64,000 nt of DNA from Parerythrobacter_A sp963799315 (GTDB taxonomy: Bacteria; Pseudomonadota; Alphaproteobacteria; Sphingomonadales; Sphingomonadaceae). The translations under genes and the position numbers were made by a program. Location: contig CAWCWP010000001.1 of assembly GCA_963799315.1 (NCBI GenBank), forward strand, positions 496,001 through 560,000, given 5' to 3'. Positions 31,902 through 39,428 of the stretch are shown here, piece by piece. The first letter of the stretch is position 1. Each line of letters starts with the position of its first letter. The notes under the pieces are model-generated. The model had not been told where the DNA came from and searched no databases. It saw nothing but the letters and a program-made list of their open reading frames with translations.

Positions 31902-32753
31902 TTACGCCGCCTTCTCGCCCTGCATGTAGCCGAGCAGCTGCGCCAGCGTGGCGCGCAGTTCGGCGCGGTGTACGACCATGTCGATCATCCCGTGTTTCAG
32001 AAGGTATTCCGCGCGCTGGAAGCCATCGGGCAGCTTCTCGCGGATGGTGTCCTGGATGACCCGCTGGCCGGCAAAGCCGATCAGCGCGCCCGGCTCCGCG
32101 ATCTGCACATCGCCCAGCATCGCATAGCTCGCCGTCACGCCGCCGGTGGTGGGATCGGTCAGCACCACGATATAGGGCAGGCCCGCCGCCTTGAGCCGCC
32201 GCGTCATCACCGTGGCGCGCGGCATCTGCATCAGGCTGAGGATGCCTTCCTGCATCCGCGCGCCGCCCGCCGCCGTCACCACGATATAGCCGCAGCCGCG
32301 CTCCAGCGCCGCCTCCGCCCCGGCGACGAAGGCCGCGCCCACGGCCATGCCCATGCTGCCACCCATGAAGCCGAAATCCTGCACGCCGACCACGGCGGGG
32401 TGGCCGTCTATCGTGCCGGAACCGGTGCTGAACGCATCACGGTGCGGGTTCTTCGCGCGGGCCAGTTTCAGGCGTTCGGTATATTTCTTGGTGTCGCGGA
32501 ATTTCAGCGGGTCTTCGCGCACTTCGGGCTGCGGCAGTACGTCGAAGCCGGGATCGAGCAACAGCGCCAGCCGCGCATCGGCCCCGATACGTGCATGGTG
32601 TTCGCAGCGCGGGCAGACATGGGCGTTGTCCTCGAACTCCTTGGCGAACAGCATCTCGTCGCAGCCGCCGCATTTCACCCACAGATTGTCGGGCGTCTCC
32701 CGCTTGATGCCGAAGGTCGGGAGCGAATTGCGAACACGGTTGAGCCAGGTCAT
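31902..32753 (-). CDS. accD: Acetyl-CoA carboxylase carboxyltransferase subunit beta
   Basis: Beta subunit of the carboxyltransferase that makes malonyl-CoA for fatty-acid synthesis, with AccA as partner. A 283-residue protein with the N-terminal zinc ribbon CGGC and CPRC, then DAFSTGSGTIDGHPAVVGVQ, FMGGSMGMAVGAAFVAGAE and SAGGARMQEG-like TAAGGARMQEGILSLMQ, LTDPTTGGVTASYAMLGD. It starts nine bases after the trpA stop and is very probably co-transcribed with trpA. Confidence 0.97.
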   Translation of the reverse strand: MTWLNRVRNSLPTFGIKRETPDNLWVKCGGCDEMLFAKEFEDNAHVCPRCEHHARIGADARLALLLDPGFDVLPQPEVREDPLKFRDTKKYTERLKLARAKNPHRDAFSTGSGTIDGHPAVVGVQDFGFMGGSMGMAVGAAFVAGAEAALERGCGYIVVTAAGGARMQEGILSLMQMPRATVMTRRLKAAGLPYIVVLTDPTTGGVTASYAMLGDVQIAEPGALIGFAGQRVIQDTIREKLPDGFQRAEYLLKHGMIDMVVHRAELRATLAQLLGYMQGEKAA

Positions 32754-32762
32754 GGGCGCAGC

Positions 32763-33536
32763 CTATCGCGCATTGTGGACTGCTTGCGCAAGCGCGGCGG
32801 TCAGGGTTTGCAAATGCGCAGGCGCGTCGGCCCCGTGCTTCTCCACCAGCTCGACCAGAGCGGAGCCGACCACCACGCCATCGGCAATCGCAGCAATATC
32901 AGCGGCTTGTGCCGGAGTCCTCACACCGAATCCCACCGCGACGGGCAAGTCTGTTGCGGCTTTCAACCGCCCGACCGCCTCGGCAATGCTGTCGCTTGCC
33001 GCCTGCTGTTTGCCGGTGACACCCGCGACGGAGACGTAATAGACGAACCCGTCCGACCCTTCGAGCACCTGCGGCAAGCGCGCGGTGTCGGTGGTCGGCG
33101 TGGCAAGCCGGATGGGGGCGATACCGCGCGCGCGCAGCGCTGGGCCGAGCGCATCGTCCTCTTCGGGCGGAATATCAACGCAGATCACCCCGTCCACGCC
33201 CGCCGCCGCGCACTGGTCCGCGAACCATTCCGGCCCGCGCCGCACCATCGGATTGGCATAGCCCATCAGCACCAGCGGCACATCCGGATGGCGCGCGCGA
33301 AAGCCGGTGGCGAGGGCGAATACGTCGGCGGTGGTGGTACCCTTGCCCAGACTGCGCAAATTGGCGTTCTGGATCGCCGGGCCGTCCGCCATCGGATCGG
33401 TAAACGGCATGCCCAATTCGATAACGTCCGCGCCTCCTGCGACCAGCGCATCGAGATTGGCGGCGGTATCTCCATCGCCCGCTGTCACGAAGCAGACGAG
33501 GGCGGGATTGGCGAAAGCGTTGGCGAAGCGGGTCAT
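32763..33536 (-). CDS. trpA: Tryptophan synthase alpha chain
   Basis: Cleaves indole-3-glycerol phosphate to indole and passes indole to TrpB through a tunnel. A 257-residue TIM barrel with the catalytic Glu in DVIELGMPFTDPMADGPAIQ and catalytic Asp in ICVDIPPEED, and the phosphate-binding end VGFGVRTPAQA then VVGSALV. Separated from trpB by 690 bases containing a small membrane-protein gene and several palindromic repeats, unusual for genes whose products form one complex; accD follows closely. Confidence 0.97.
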   Translation of the reverse strand: MTRFANAFANPALVCFVTAGDGDTAANLDALVAGGADVIELGMPFTDPMADGPAIQNANLRSLGKGTTTADVFALATGFRARHPDVPLVLMGYANPMVRRGPEWFADQCAAAGVDGVICVDIPPEEDDALGPALRARGIAPIRLATPTTDTARLPQVLEGSDGFVYYVSVAGVTGKQQAASDSIAEAVGRLKAATDLPVAVGFGVRTPAQAADIAAIADGVVVGSALVELVEKHGADAPAHLQTLTAALAQAVHNAR

Positions 33537-33554
33537 CGCTTTGCACCGGAAGCT

Positions 33555-33592
33555 GGAGACATGGACCGGGTGTTACACTGTCCAGGGGCAAA
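33555..33592. repeat. 38-bp palindromic repeat, copy 1 (trpA leader)
   Basis: The block running from GGAGACATGGACC to GTCCAGGGGCAAA is found again at 53658-53696 with one extra G. Its core is a nested palindrome: TGGAC (33562-33566) pairs with GTCCA (33580-33584) and GTGT pairs with ACAC inside. It ends 19 bases before the trpA start when read on the minus strand. Confidence 0.85.
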
Positions 33593-33728
33593 AGTTTCCG
33601 GGTGCGCAAAGGGCGTATTCGCGCGGGTTCGGAGAAGGTTCGAGATGTTGGTCATGCGCCGCCTATGCCATGCGGAGGCGGGTGTAGGACAGGGGGTTTG
33701 TGAGGCGGTCCATGTCTGCCCGCGCCCG

Positions 33729-33782
33729 CCCGTTCGCACTGAGCCGGTGGCGCGACGCGCCATCTTCGACTCCGACGGGCTG
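33729..33782. repeat. 54-bp repeat, copy A
   Basis: Matches 35577-35630 in about 46 of 54 positions by eye, with no gaps; shared core CTGAGCCGGTGGCGC followed by ACGC, TCTTC, ACTCCGA and GGGCTG. It begins with CCCGTTCGCACTGAGCC, related to the CCGTTCGTCCTGAGC repeat arms found in trmD. Confidence 0.8.
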
Positions 33783-33851
33783 CACTTCAATTCGGGCTCA
33801 ATGCGAGAAGAAAGAACAATGGCTGCCTTCCAGCCTGCTACGCATACCCTT

Positions 33852-33958
33852 CGTCACCCCGGCCCCCGAGCCGGGGTCCAGCTGTCTTTAGCGCTGCATT
33901 GAAAAAGTTGGACCCCGGATCCCCCGCGTACGCGAGGGCAGGCAAGTCCGGGGTGACG
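33852..33958. repeat. Compound palindrome (CGTCACCCCGG family)
   Basis: CGTCACCCCGG (33852-33862) is inverted at 33948-33958, and inside it CCGGGGTCCA (33871-33880) is inverted at 33909-33918. The right half resembles the palindrome at 51553-51573. This type of intergenic repeat is common in Sphingomonadales. Confidence 0.85.
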
Positions 33959-34005
33959 GACTGCGCGGAGCGGGGCTTGACACCTATAAATTCTAACAAA
34001 ATATT

Positions 34006-34230
34006 TTATTCGATCCAACCCGGCGGTGGTATTCGCCACCGTTTATCAAAGGCTTTGCTATAAGCTGGAAATACAACTGTACCGCTAGCGCCCGCGATTG
34101 CCCCAAACCAAGCTATATCTATCTCTGTGCCGATAGCTATTTCAATCAAAACCTTTATCGCCAAAATCAGTAAAACTAGAAGAATAGCAATCACGAGACC
34201 GAGTGCCAGTTTGGTAATACGGCGTTTCAA
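34006..34230 (-). CDS. Small one/two-helix membrane protein coupled to trpB
   Basis: A 74-residue protein not usually found in trp clusters. Reading LKRRITKLALGLVIAILLVL, LILAIKVLIEIAIGTEIDIA, WFGAIAGASGTVVFPAYSKA and FDKRWRIPPPGWIE, it has a long hydrophobic segment and a second weaker one. The proposed start is TTG at 34230 sharing TTGA with the trpB stop (TGA 34229-34227), with GGTGGAG just upstream, so translation would be coupled to trpB. The DNA is clearly more AT-rich than its neighbours, suggesting later acquisition. No family recognised. Confidence 0.5.
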   Translation of the reverse strand: MKRRITKLALGLVIAILLVLLILAIKVLIEIAIGTEIDIAWFGAIAGASGTVVFPAYSKAFDKRWRIPPPGWIE

Positions 34231-35459
34231 ATCTCCACCCCCAGCGCCTCGGCCACAGTGAAAATATCCTTGTCCCCACGCCCGCACAGATTCGCCAAAA
34301 TCACCGCATCCTCCGGCATCGTCTTCGCCCGCTCCGCCACCGCATAAATCGCGTGGCTCGGCTCCAGCGCCGGGATGATGCCCTCGGTGCGGCACAGCAG
34401 TTGGAAGCCTTCCAGCGCCTCGTCGTCCGTGACCGCCGTATATTTCACGCGGCCGGAATCCTTTAGCCAGGCATGTTCGGGGCCGATGCCGGGGTAGTCG
34501 AGGCCGGCGCTGATCGAATGGCCTTCGGTGATCTGGCCGTCTTCGTCCTGTAACAGGTATGTCTTGTTGCCGTGCAGCACGCCGGGTGCGCCGCCCAATA
34601 GCGATGCGGCATGTTCGCTGCCCTCCAGCCCGCGCCCCGCCGCCTCTACGCCCAACATCGCCACGTCGGTATCGTCCAGAAACGGGTGGAACAGGCCCAG
34701 CGCATTGGAGCCACCGCCGATGCAGGCGACCAGCAAATCTGGCAGGCGCCCCGTCCGCTCCAGCACCTGCGCGCGCGCTTCAACCCCGATCACGCTTTGG
34801 AAATCGCGCACCATTTCGGGGTAGGGGTGCGGGCCTGCCGCTGTGCCGATGATGTAGAACGTGTCGTGGACATTCGCGACCCAGTCGCGCAGCCCCTCGT
34901 TCATCGCATCCTTCAGCGTGCCGCGCCCGCTGGTGACGGGCACGACTTCGGCACCCAGCAGCTTCATGCGGAACACGTTGGGCGACTGGCGGCGCACATC
35001 CTCCGCGCCCATATAGATGATGCAGGGCAGGCCGAACCGCGCGCAGACGGTGGCGGTGGCGACGCCGTGCTGGCCCGCGCCGGTTTCCGCGATGATGCGC
35101 GTCTTGCCCATGCGGATCGCGAGCAGGATCTGGCCGATGCAGTTATTGATCTTGTGCGCGCCGGTGTGGTTCAGCTCGTCGCGCTTGAACCAGATTTGCG
35201 CACCCTTTCCGTCGCTTGCCTGCGCGGCACACGCCTCGGTCAGCCGTTCGGCGAAATAGAGCGGGCTGGGGCGGCCGACATAATGTTCGAGCAGGTCGTC
35301 GAACTGCGCGCGGAACGCCGGGTCGGCCTGCGCGGCGCGGTATTCACGCTCCAGGTCGAGCACCAGCGGCATGAGGGTTTCCGCCACGAAACGGCCGCCG
35401 TAATCGCCGAAATGGCCGCGTTCGTCGGGTTGTGTTTTGAAGGAATTGGGAGCGTTCAT
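34227..35459 (-). CDS. trpB: Tryptophan synthase beta chain
   Basis: PLP enzyme joining indole and serine to make tryptophan. A 410-residue protein with PLP-lysine in NHTGAHKINNCIGQ, RIIAETGAGQHGVATAT, the phosphate loop CIGGGSNALG and the C-terminal LCGRGDKDIFTVAE. N terminus MNAPNSFKTQPDERGHFGDY fits TrpB1. Preceded by trpF with a 141-base repeat-containing gap. No trp leader peptide or attenuator is evident. Confidence 0.98.
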   Translation of the reverse strand: MNAPNSFKTQPDERGHFGDYGGRFVAETLMPLVLDLEREYRAAQADPAFRAQFDDLLEHYVGRPSPLYFAERLTEACAAQASDGKGAQIWFKRDELNHTGAHKINNCIGQILLAIRMGKTRIIAETGAGQHGVATATVCARFGLPCIIYMGAEDVRRQSPNVFRMKLLGAEVVPVTSGRGTLKDAMNEGLRDWVANVHDTFYIIGTAAGPHPYPEMVRDFQSVIGVEARAQVLERTGRLPDLLVACIGGGSNALGLFHPFLDDTDVAMLGVEAAGRGLEGSEHAASLLGGAPGVLHGNKTYLLQDEDGQITEGHSISAGLDYPGIGPEHAWLKDSGRVKYTAVTDDEALEGFQLLCRTEGIIPALEPSHAIYAVAERAKTMPEDAVILANLCGRGDKDIFTVAEALGVEI

Positions 35460-35545
35460 ATTTATTGTTCCGCTCGTGCTAAGTTGGTCAAAGTGTCGCT
35501 CTTTCTGCTGACGAAGCGAGTAAAGCGAGGACGACCCTTCGACAA

Positions 35546-35592
35546 GCTCAGGGCGAACGGGGTTGTAACATTTCTACCCGCTCGCCCTGAGC
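35546..35592. repeat. Hairpin repeat (CTTCGACAAGCTCAGG family)
   Basis: GCTCAGGGCGA (35546-35556) is inverted as TCGCCCTGAGC (35582-35592), with CGGG/CCCG extending the stem. The left arm, CCCTTCGACAAGCTCAGGGCGAA in 35535-35557, is the same family as both arms of the element inside trmD (61563-61655). It lies between trpB and trpF. Confidence 0.85.
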
Positions 35593-35630
35593 CGGTGGCG
35601 CTACGCACCGTCTTCAACTCCGAGGGGCTG
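35577..35630. repeat. 54-bp repeat, copy B, forming the end of trpF
   Basis: Partner of the repeat at 33729-33782. Its right 30 bases encode the last nine residues of TrpF and the stop codon (CTA at 35601-35603 on the plus strand), so the repeat supplies the end of the gene. Confidence 0.8.
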
Positions 35631-36296
35631 TCTTTTATTCTTCGACTTATCATGCTTGTGAAGCACCTCGCAAAACGCTCGGATCAGGCCGACATCCTTC
35701 ACCCCCGGCGCGCTTTCCACGCCGCTGGACACATCGACCAGCGGTGCGCCAGTGGCGGTGATGGCGTGTGCTACGTTGGCAGGGGTCAGCCCGCCCGCCA
35801 GCCCCCACGGCGCGCGATGATCGAAGCCCGCCAGCACGCCCCAGTCGAACGCCGCGCCATTGCCACCGGGCAGCGTGCTTGGCGGCGATGGGGGCGGCGC
35901 GTCGTAAAGCAGCATCTCCACCGCCCCGGCATAGCGTTGTGCCTCCACCAGCGCCGCACGGTCCGCAATTCCGAGGGCCTTCCACACCTCGACTCCATGC
36001 CGCGCGCGAATGGCGGCAGCATGCTCCGGCGTCTCGGACCCGTGAAGCTGGACGATATCGGGCCGCACCGTATCGATCGCTTCGGCCATTGCGTCGTCGC
36101 CAAGATCGACGGTCAGCAGCACGGCCTTCGCGCGGTCCGCCACCGCAGCCCGCAGCGCAGCAGCGTCCGCCAAGGCGAGATGGCGCGGGCTTGGCGCAAA
36201 ATGTACCAGCCCGATATGCGTCGCGCCTGCCGCGATGCTGGCTCTTGCCGTGGCGGCATCGGTCAAACCGCAGATCTTGATATATTGAACCGGCAT
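35601..36296 (-). CDS. trpF: Phosphoribosylanthranilate isomerase with repeat-derived tail
   Basis: Third enzyme of tryptophan synthesis, converting PRA to CdRP. A 231-residue TIM barrel with the catalytic Cys in KICGLTDAATA, general acid Asp in LLTVDLGDD, IVQLHGSETPE, LAGGLTPANV and VDVSSGVESAPGVKD. The last residues (KRQPLGVEDGA) go beyond the normal barrel end and come from an intergenic repeat. The start at 36296 gives the standard N terminus (MPVQYIKICGL). First gene of the local trp cluster; trpC, trpD and trpE are not in the window. Confidence 0.96.
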   Translation of the reverse strand: MPVQYIKICGLTDAATARASIAAGATHIGLVHFAPSPRHLALADAAALRAAVADRAKAVLLTVDLGDDAMAEAIDTVRPDIVQLHGSETPEHAAAIRARHGVEVWKALGIADRAALVEAQRYAGAVEMLLYDAPPPSPPSTLPGGNGAAFDWGVLAGFDHRAPWGLAGGLTPANVAHAITATGAPLVDVSSGVESAPGVKDVGLIRAFCEVLHKHDKSKNKRQPLGVEDGA

Positions 36297-36373
36297 GGCC
36301 AGCGGGGTAGGCGACTTGCGATGGAGTGAAAAGCGCGGCGTCCGTCGCGCGGGGCATGAGGGGAAACGGGTCC

Positions 36374-36844
36374 ATGCGTAAATTTATCATGGCAGGTGTC
36401 GCGATGCTGCTGGCTGCATGCAATCCGATGGCAAACATGAGCGCGGCCGATGACAAGATCGCGGCGTTTCAGGAAACCTATTCACGCGGTGACGACAGGG
36501 CGCTTTACGGCATGGTTTCGTCGGAATTTCGCGAGCAGATGTCGCGGGAACAATTCGACGATATGCTGACCGTTTTGAGGACACGCCTTGGGCCGGTCGA
36601 GGACAGCGAACGCAACGGGTTCAATGTGCGAAGTACGCCGCTGGGAACGGTGACGGTCATCACGATGGAAACGCAATTTGGCAAGGGGGAGGGTGTCGAG
36701 ACCTACACGTTCAAAGGGCAGGGGGAGGACATGACGCTGGCCGGATGGCGTGTGGCTTCGAACCGCCTTGTGCTGACAGCGGATGACCTTCGCCCATCAG
36801 CGGATGAAAGCTCCCAAGAAGTGGAAATCATGAACGCAGAATAG
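36374..36844 (+). CDS. Predicted lipoprotein of unknown function
   Basis: A 156-residue protein with a lipoprotein signal (MRKFIMAGVAMLLAAC, lipobox LAAC with Cys at 16) and a globular NTF2-like or DUF4019-like body: FQETYSRGDDRALYGMVSSE, FREQMSREQFDDMLTVLRTR, TVTVITMETQFGKGEGVETY and WRVASNRLVLT. The start at 36374 was chosen because the signal peptide begins there; an in-frame ATG at 36326 adds a charged leader. Predicted to sit in the periplasm attached to a membrane. It is divergent from trpF and converges with pyrF. Confidence 0.65.
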   Translation: MRKFIMAGVAMLLAACNPMANMSAADDKIAAFQETYSRGDDRALYGMVSSEFREQMSREQFDDMLTVLRTRLGPVEDSERNGFNVRSTPLGTVTVITMETQFGKGEGVETYTFKGQGEDMTLAGWRVASNRLVLTADDLRPSADESSQEVEIMNAE

Positions 36845-36869
36845 GTAGAATAGAACGCCATCGGGTGCG

Positions 36870-37541
36870 TCAAAGCGTCTCTTCAATCGCCCGTGCCGCC
36901 GCCAGCGGATCGTCGGCGCGGGTTATGGGGCGGCCTATTACCAGCACGCTGGCGCCGTCGTCGCGGGCCTGGCGGGGGGTGACGGTGCGCTTCTGGTCGC
37001 CCGTCGCAGATCCTGCCGGGCGCAGGCCGGGGACGACGAAGTAGCCGTCTTTCCACTGCTTGTGGACAGCGGCAACCTCCTGTCCCGAACACACGATGCC
37101 GTCCAGCCCGCTCGCCTCCGCCAGTTCGGCCAGCCGCATGACTTGATCGTGCGCGCTGCCGGTGACGCCGGTGCGGGCGAGGTCGCGTTCGTCGAGGCTG
37201 GTCAGCATGGTGACGGCCACCACCTTGCACCCCTGCGCCGCAGCGGCCTTGGCGTCTTCCAGCATGGCGCGCCCGCCCGCCGCGTGGACGGTGACGATGG
37301 CGGGCTCGCAGACGTGGATCGCCTGCATCGCGGCGGCGACCGTGTTGGGGATGTCGTGGAATTTTAGGTCGAGGAAAATCGGCAGGCCGAGCTGCGCCAT
37401 CTCGTGCACGCCGTGGCTGCTGTGGGTGCAGAAGAATTCCAGCCCCAGTTTCAGCCCGCCAATATGCCCCTTGACCCTGCGCGCCAGCGCCTTCGCTTCG
37501 CTTAGCGTCGGCAAGTCGAGGGCGACGTAAACCGGATTCAT
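36870..37541 (-). CDS. pyrF: Orotidine 5'-phosphate decarboxylase
   Basis: Final step of UMP synthesis. A 223-residue TIM-barrel enzyme with MNPVYVALDLPTLSEAKALA, the catalytic Lys/Asp set FLDLKFHDIPNTV, VTVHAAGGRAMLEDA, and the phosphate-binding end VTPRQARDDGASVLVIGRPI. Its start overlaps the stop of the upstream LapA-like gene by ATGA, so the two are coupled. Confidence 0.97.
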   Translation of the reverse strand: MNPVYVALDLPTLSEAKALARRVKGHIGGLKLGLEFFCTHSSHGVHEMAQLGLPIFLDLKFHDIPNTVAAAMQAIHVCEPAIVTVHAAGGRAMLEDAKAAAAQGCKVVAVTMLTSLDERDLARTGVTGSAHDQVMRLAELAEASGLDGIVCSGQEVAAVHKQWKDGYFVVPGLRPAGSATGDQKRTVTPRQARDDGASVLVIGRPITRADDPLAAARAIEETL

Positions 37542-37900
37542 GGGCGCGTGGTACGCCCGTCGGGATCGGCGTCGCTATCGGGGTCGGACGGGCGGGTGGG
37601 TGCGAGCGGCGCGGTGTTGTCGGCAACCACCGTCTCCTCTGCCGGTGCCGCGACCGTATTGGCCTTGAGCGCGTTTTCCAGTGTCATGATACGCCGCGAC
37701 AGCCGCCATTTGGTGCCGCGATAGATCAGCCACATCGGGATCAGGCCGAGCAGGAAGGATACGATAACCAGCGCCGGAACCTTGGTTTCCAGCACTAGAT
37801 TATCCCAGATCTGCACTTCAACCGGCTTCCAGTTGAAGGCCGAAAAGCCGAGCAGGATTACCAGAATCAAAACCCAGATCAGCGTGCGGAAAATCTGCAT
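37538..37900 (-). CDS. LapA-domain (DUF1049) membrane protein
   Basis: A 120-residue inner-membrane protein with two helices (FRTLIWVLILVILLGFSAFN and ALVIVSFLLGLIPMWLIYRG) and an N-in/C-in topology, followed by RRIMTLENAL, a short coiled segment, and an acidic Pro/Asp-rich tail. The pattern matches the LapA (YciS-like) family, whose E. coli member works with LapB in controlling lipopolysaccharide synthesis; a lapB gene is not seen here. Translationally coupled to pyrF, an arrangement also known elsewhere (yciS-yciM-pyrF in enterics). Confidence 0.8.
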   Translation of the reverse strand: MQIFRTLIWVLILVILLGFSAFNWKPVEVQIWDNLVLETKVPALVIVSFLLGLIPMWLIYRGTKWRLSRRIMTLENALKANTVAAPAEETVVADNTAPLAPTRPSDPDSDADPDGRTTRP

Positions 37901-37972
37901 GGTCGAACGGCTCCTTCAAAGTAGTACCGGCGACGATAGGCGCGCCGCGGCGTCCGGTCCAGCGCGTGCCTG

Positions 37973-39304
37973 TTACGACGCGCCGAAAACGCGCGCGAAG
38001 ATCGTGTCGACCTGCCGGAAATGATATTCGAGGTCGAACTTCTCGTCGATCTCGCTTTCCGAAAGCGCGGCAGTAACCTGCTCGTCCGCCTTGAGCAGAT
38101 CGCGCAGCGACAGCGCGCCGTCGCTGGCCCACACCTTCATCGCATTGCGCTGCACGATAGCGTAGGCATCCTCGCGGCTGACACCGGCCTGCGTCAGCGC
38201 CAGCAGGACGCGCTGGGAATGGATCAGGCCGCCCATCCGGTCCATGTTCGCCTGCATCCGTTCGGGATACACCAGCAGCTTGTCCACCACGCCTGTCAAA
38301 CGCGCCAGCGCGAAATCGAGCGTGATGCAGGCATCCGGCCCGATGAAACGCTCCACGCTGGAATGGCTGATATCGCGTTCGTGCCACAGCGCGATGTTCT
38401 CCAGCGCGGGCAGGGCATAGGCGCGGATCATGCGCGCCTGTCCGGTCAGGTTTTCGGTCAGGATCGGGTTGCGCTTGTGCGGCATGGCGCTCGACCCCTT
38501 CTGGCCGGGGCTGAAATACTCCTCCGCTTCCAGCACCTCGGTGCGTTGCAGGTGGCGCACTTCGACCGCGACGCGCTCTATCGACCCGGCAATCACCGCC
38601 AGCGTGGCGAAGAACATCGCGTGCCGGTCGCGCGGGATGACCTGCGTGCTGATCGGTTCGACCGTCAGGCCAAGCTGGTCCGCGACATATTGCTCCACCG
38701 CCGGGTCGATATTGGCAAAGGTGCCGACCGCACCCGATATCGCGCAGGTGGCGATTTCCGCGCGCGCCGCGACCAGCCGGGTCCGGCACCGGGCGAATTC
38801 GGCATGGGCCTGAGCCAGCTTGAGGCCGAACGTCACCGGCTCGGCATGGATGCCGTGGCTGCGGCCGATGGTGGGCGTATACTTATGCTCCATCGCGCGG
38901 CGTTCCAGCGCGGCCAGCAGCGCGTCCAGATCGGCCAGCAGGATGTCCGAGGACCGCGCCAGCTGCACGCTCAGCGTCGTGTCCAGCACATCGGAACTGG
39001 TCATGCCCTGATGCATGAAGCGCGCATCGTCGCCGCCCGAATGCTTGGTGACCTGTTCGCTGACCCAGGTGAGAAAGGCGATGACATCGTGCTTGGTCAC
39101 CGCCTCGATCGCATCGATGGCGGCCACGTCGATGGCGGGGTCGGTCGCCCACCAGTCCCACAGCGCCTTGCCTGCGCTGGCCGGTACTACGCCCAGCTCG
39201 CCCAGCTTCTGCGTCGCGTGTGCCTCGATCTCGAACCAGATGCGATAGCGTGCCTCCGGCTCCCACAGGGCGGTCATGGCGGGGCGGGCATAGCGGGGTA
39301 TCAT
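37973..39304 (-). CDS. purB: Adenylosuccinate lyase
   Basis: Acts twice in purine synthesis, splitting SAICAR and adenylosuccinate with release of fumarate. A 443-residue fumarase/aspartase-superfamily protein: MIPRYARPAMTALWEPEARY, FMHQGMTSSDVLDTTLSVQL, TIGRSHGIHAEPVTFGLKLA and the superfamily signature GSSAMPHKRNPILTENL. The start at 39304 gives the standard N terminus. The gene is intact. It precedes the LapA-pyrF pair on the same strand with a 72-base gap. Confidence 0.97.
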   Translation of the reverse strand: MIPRYARPAMTALWEPEARYRIWFEIEAHATQKLGELGVVPASAGKALWDWWATDPAIDVAAIDAIEAVTKHDVIAFLTWVSEQVTKHSGGDDARFMHQGMTSSDVLDTTLSVQLARSSDILLADLDALLAALERRAMEHKYTPTIGRSHGIHAEPVTFGLKLAQAHAEFARCRTRLVAARAEIATCAISGAVGTFANIDPAVEQYVADQLGLTVEPISTQVIPRDRHAMFFATLAVIAGSIERVAVEVRHLQRTEVLEAEEYFSPGQKGSSAMPHKRNPILTENLTGQARMIRAYALPALENIALWHERDISHSSVERFIGPDACITLDFALARLTGVVDKLLVYPERMQANMDRMGGLIHSQRVLLALTQAGVSREDAYAIVQRNAMKVWASDGALSLRDLLKADEQVTAALSESEIDEKFDLEYHFRQVDTIFARVFGAS

Positions 39305-39428
39305 GGAAAGCTCCGGTGGTTCTGCGCCCGGTCGGAAGCAGGCGCGTTTGTGTGCGATTGCGATTGCGTCCCATCGGCGCGCATGGCAAGCCTCCCCCTC
39401 CCGATTGCTTGTGAACGGACGGACAATA

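Larger units (their letters stand above)
33537..34005. other. Repeat-filled spacer between trpA and the small gene after trpB
   Basis: These 469 bases hold no convincing gene. From right to left on the trp strand they contain a compound palindrome (33852-33958), a 54-base repeat (33729-33782) shared with the end of trpF, and a 38-base palindromic repeat (33555-33592) shared with the rpsA leader. The weak open frames crossing it follow the repeats and lack start signals. Confidence 0.7.

Noticed and set aside
33541..33610. The trpA leader repeat as a trp attenuator with a leader peptide.
   Set aside because: No run of Trp codons with a start is present, and the same block occurs before rpsA, which is not tryptophan-regulated.
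31791..33902. A 703-codon open frame on the plus strand opposite accD and trpA.
   Set aside because: It is the antisense shadow of two clear genes; the composition is His/Arg/Gln-rich with no domain and no ribosome binding site.
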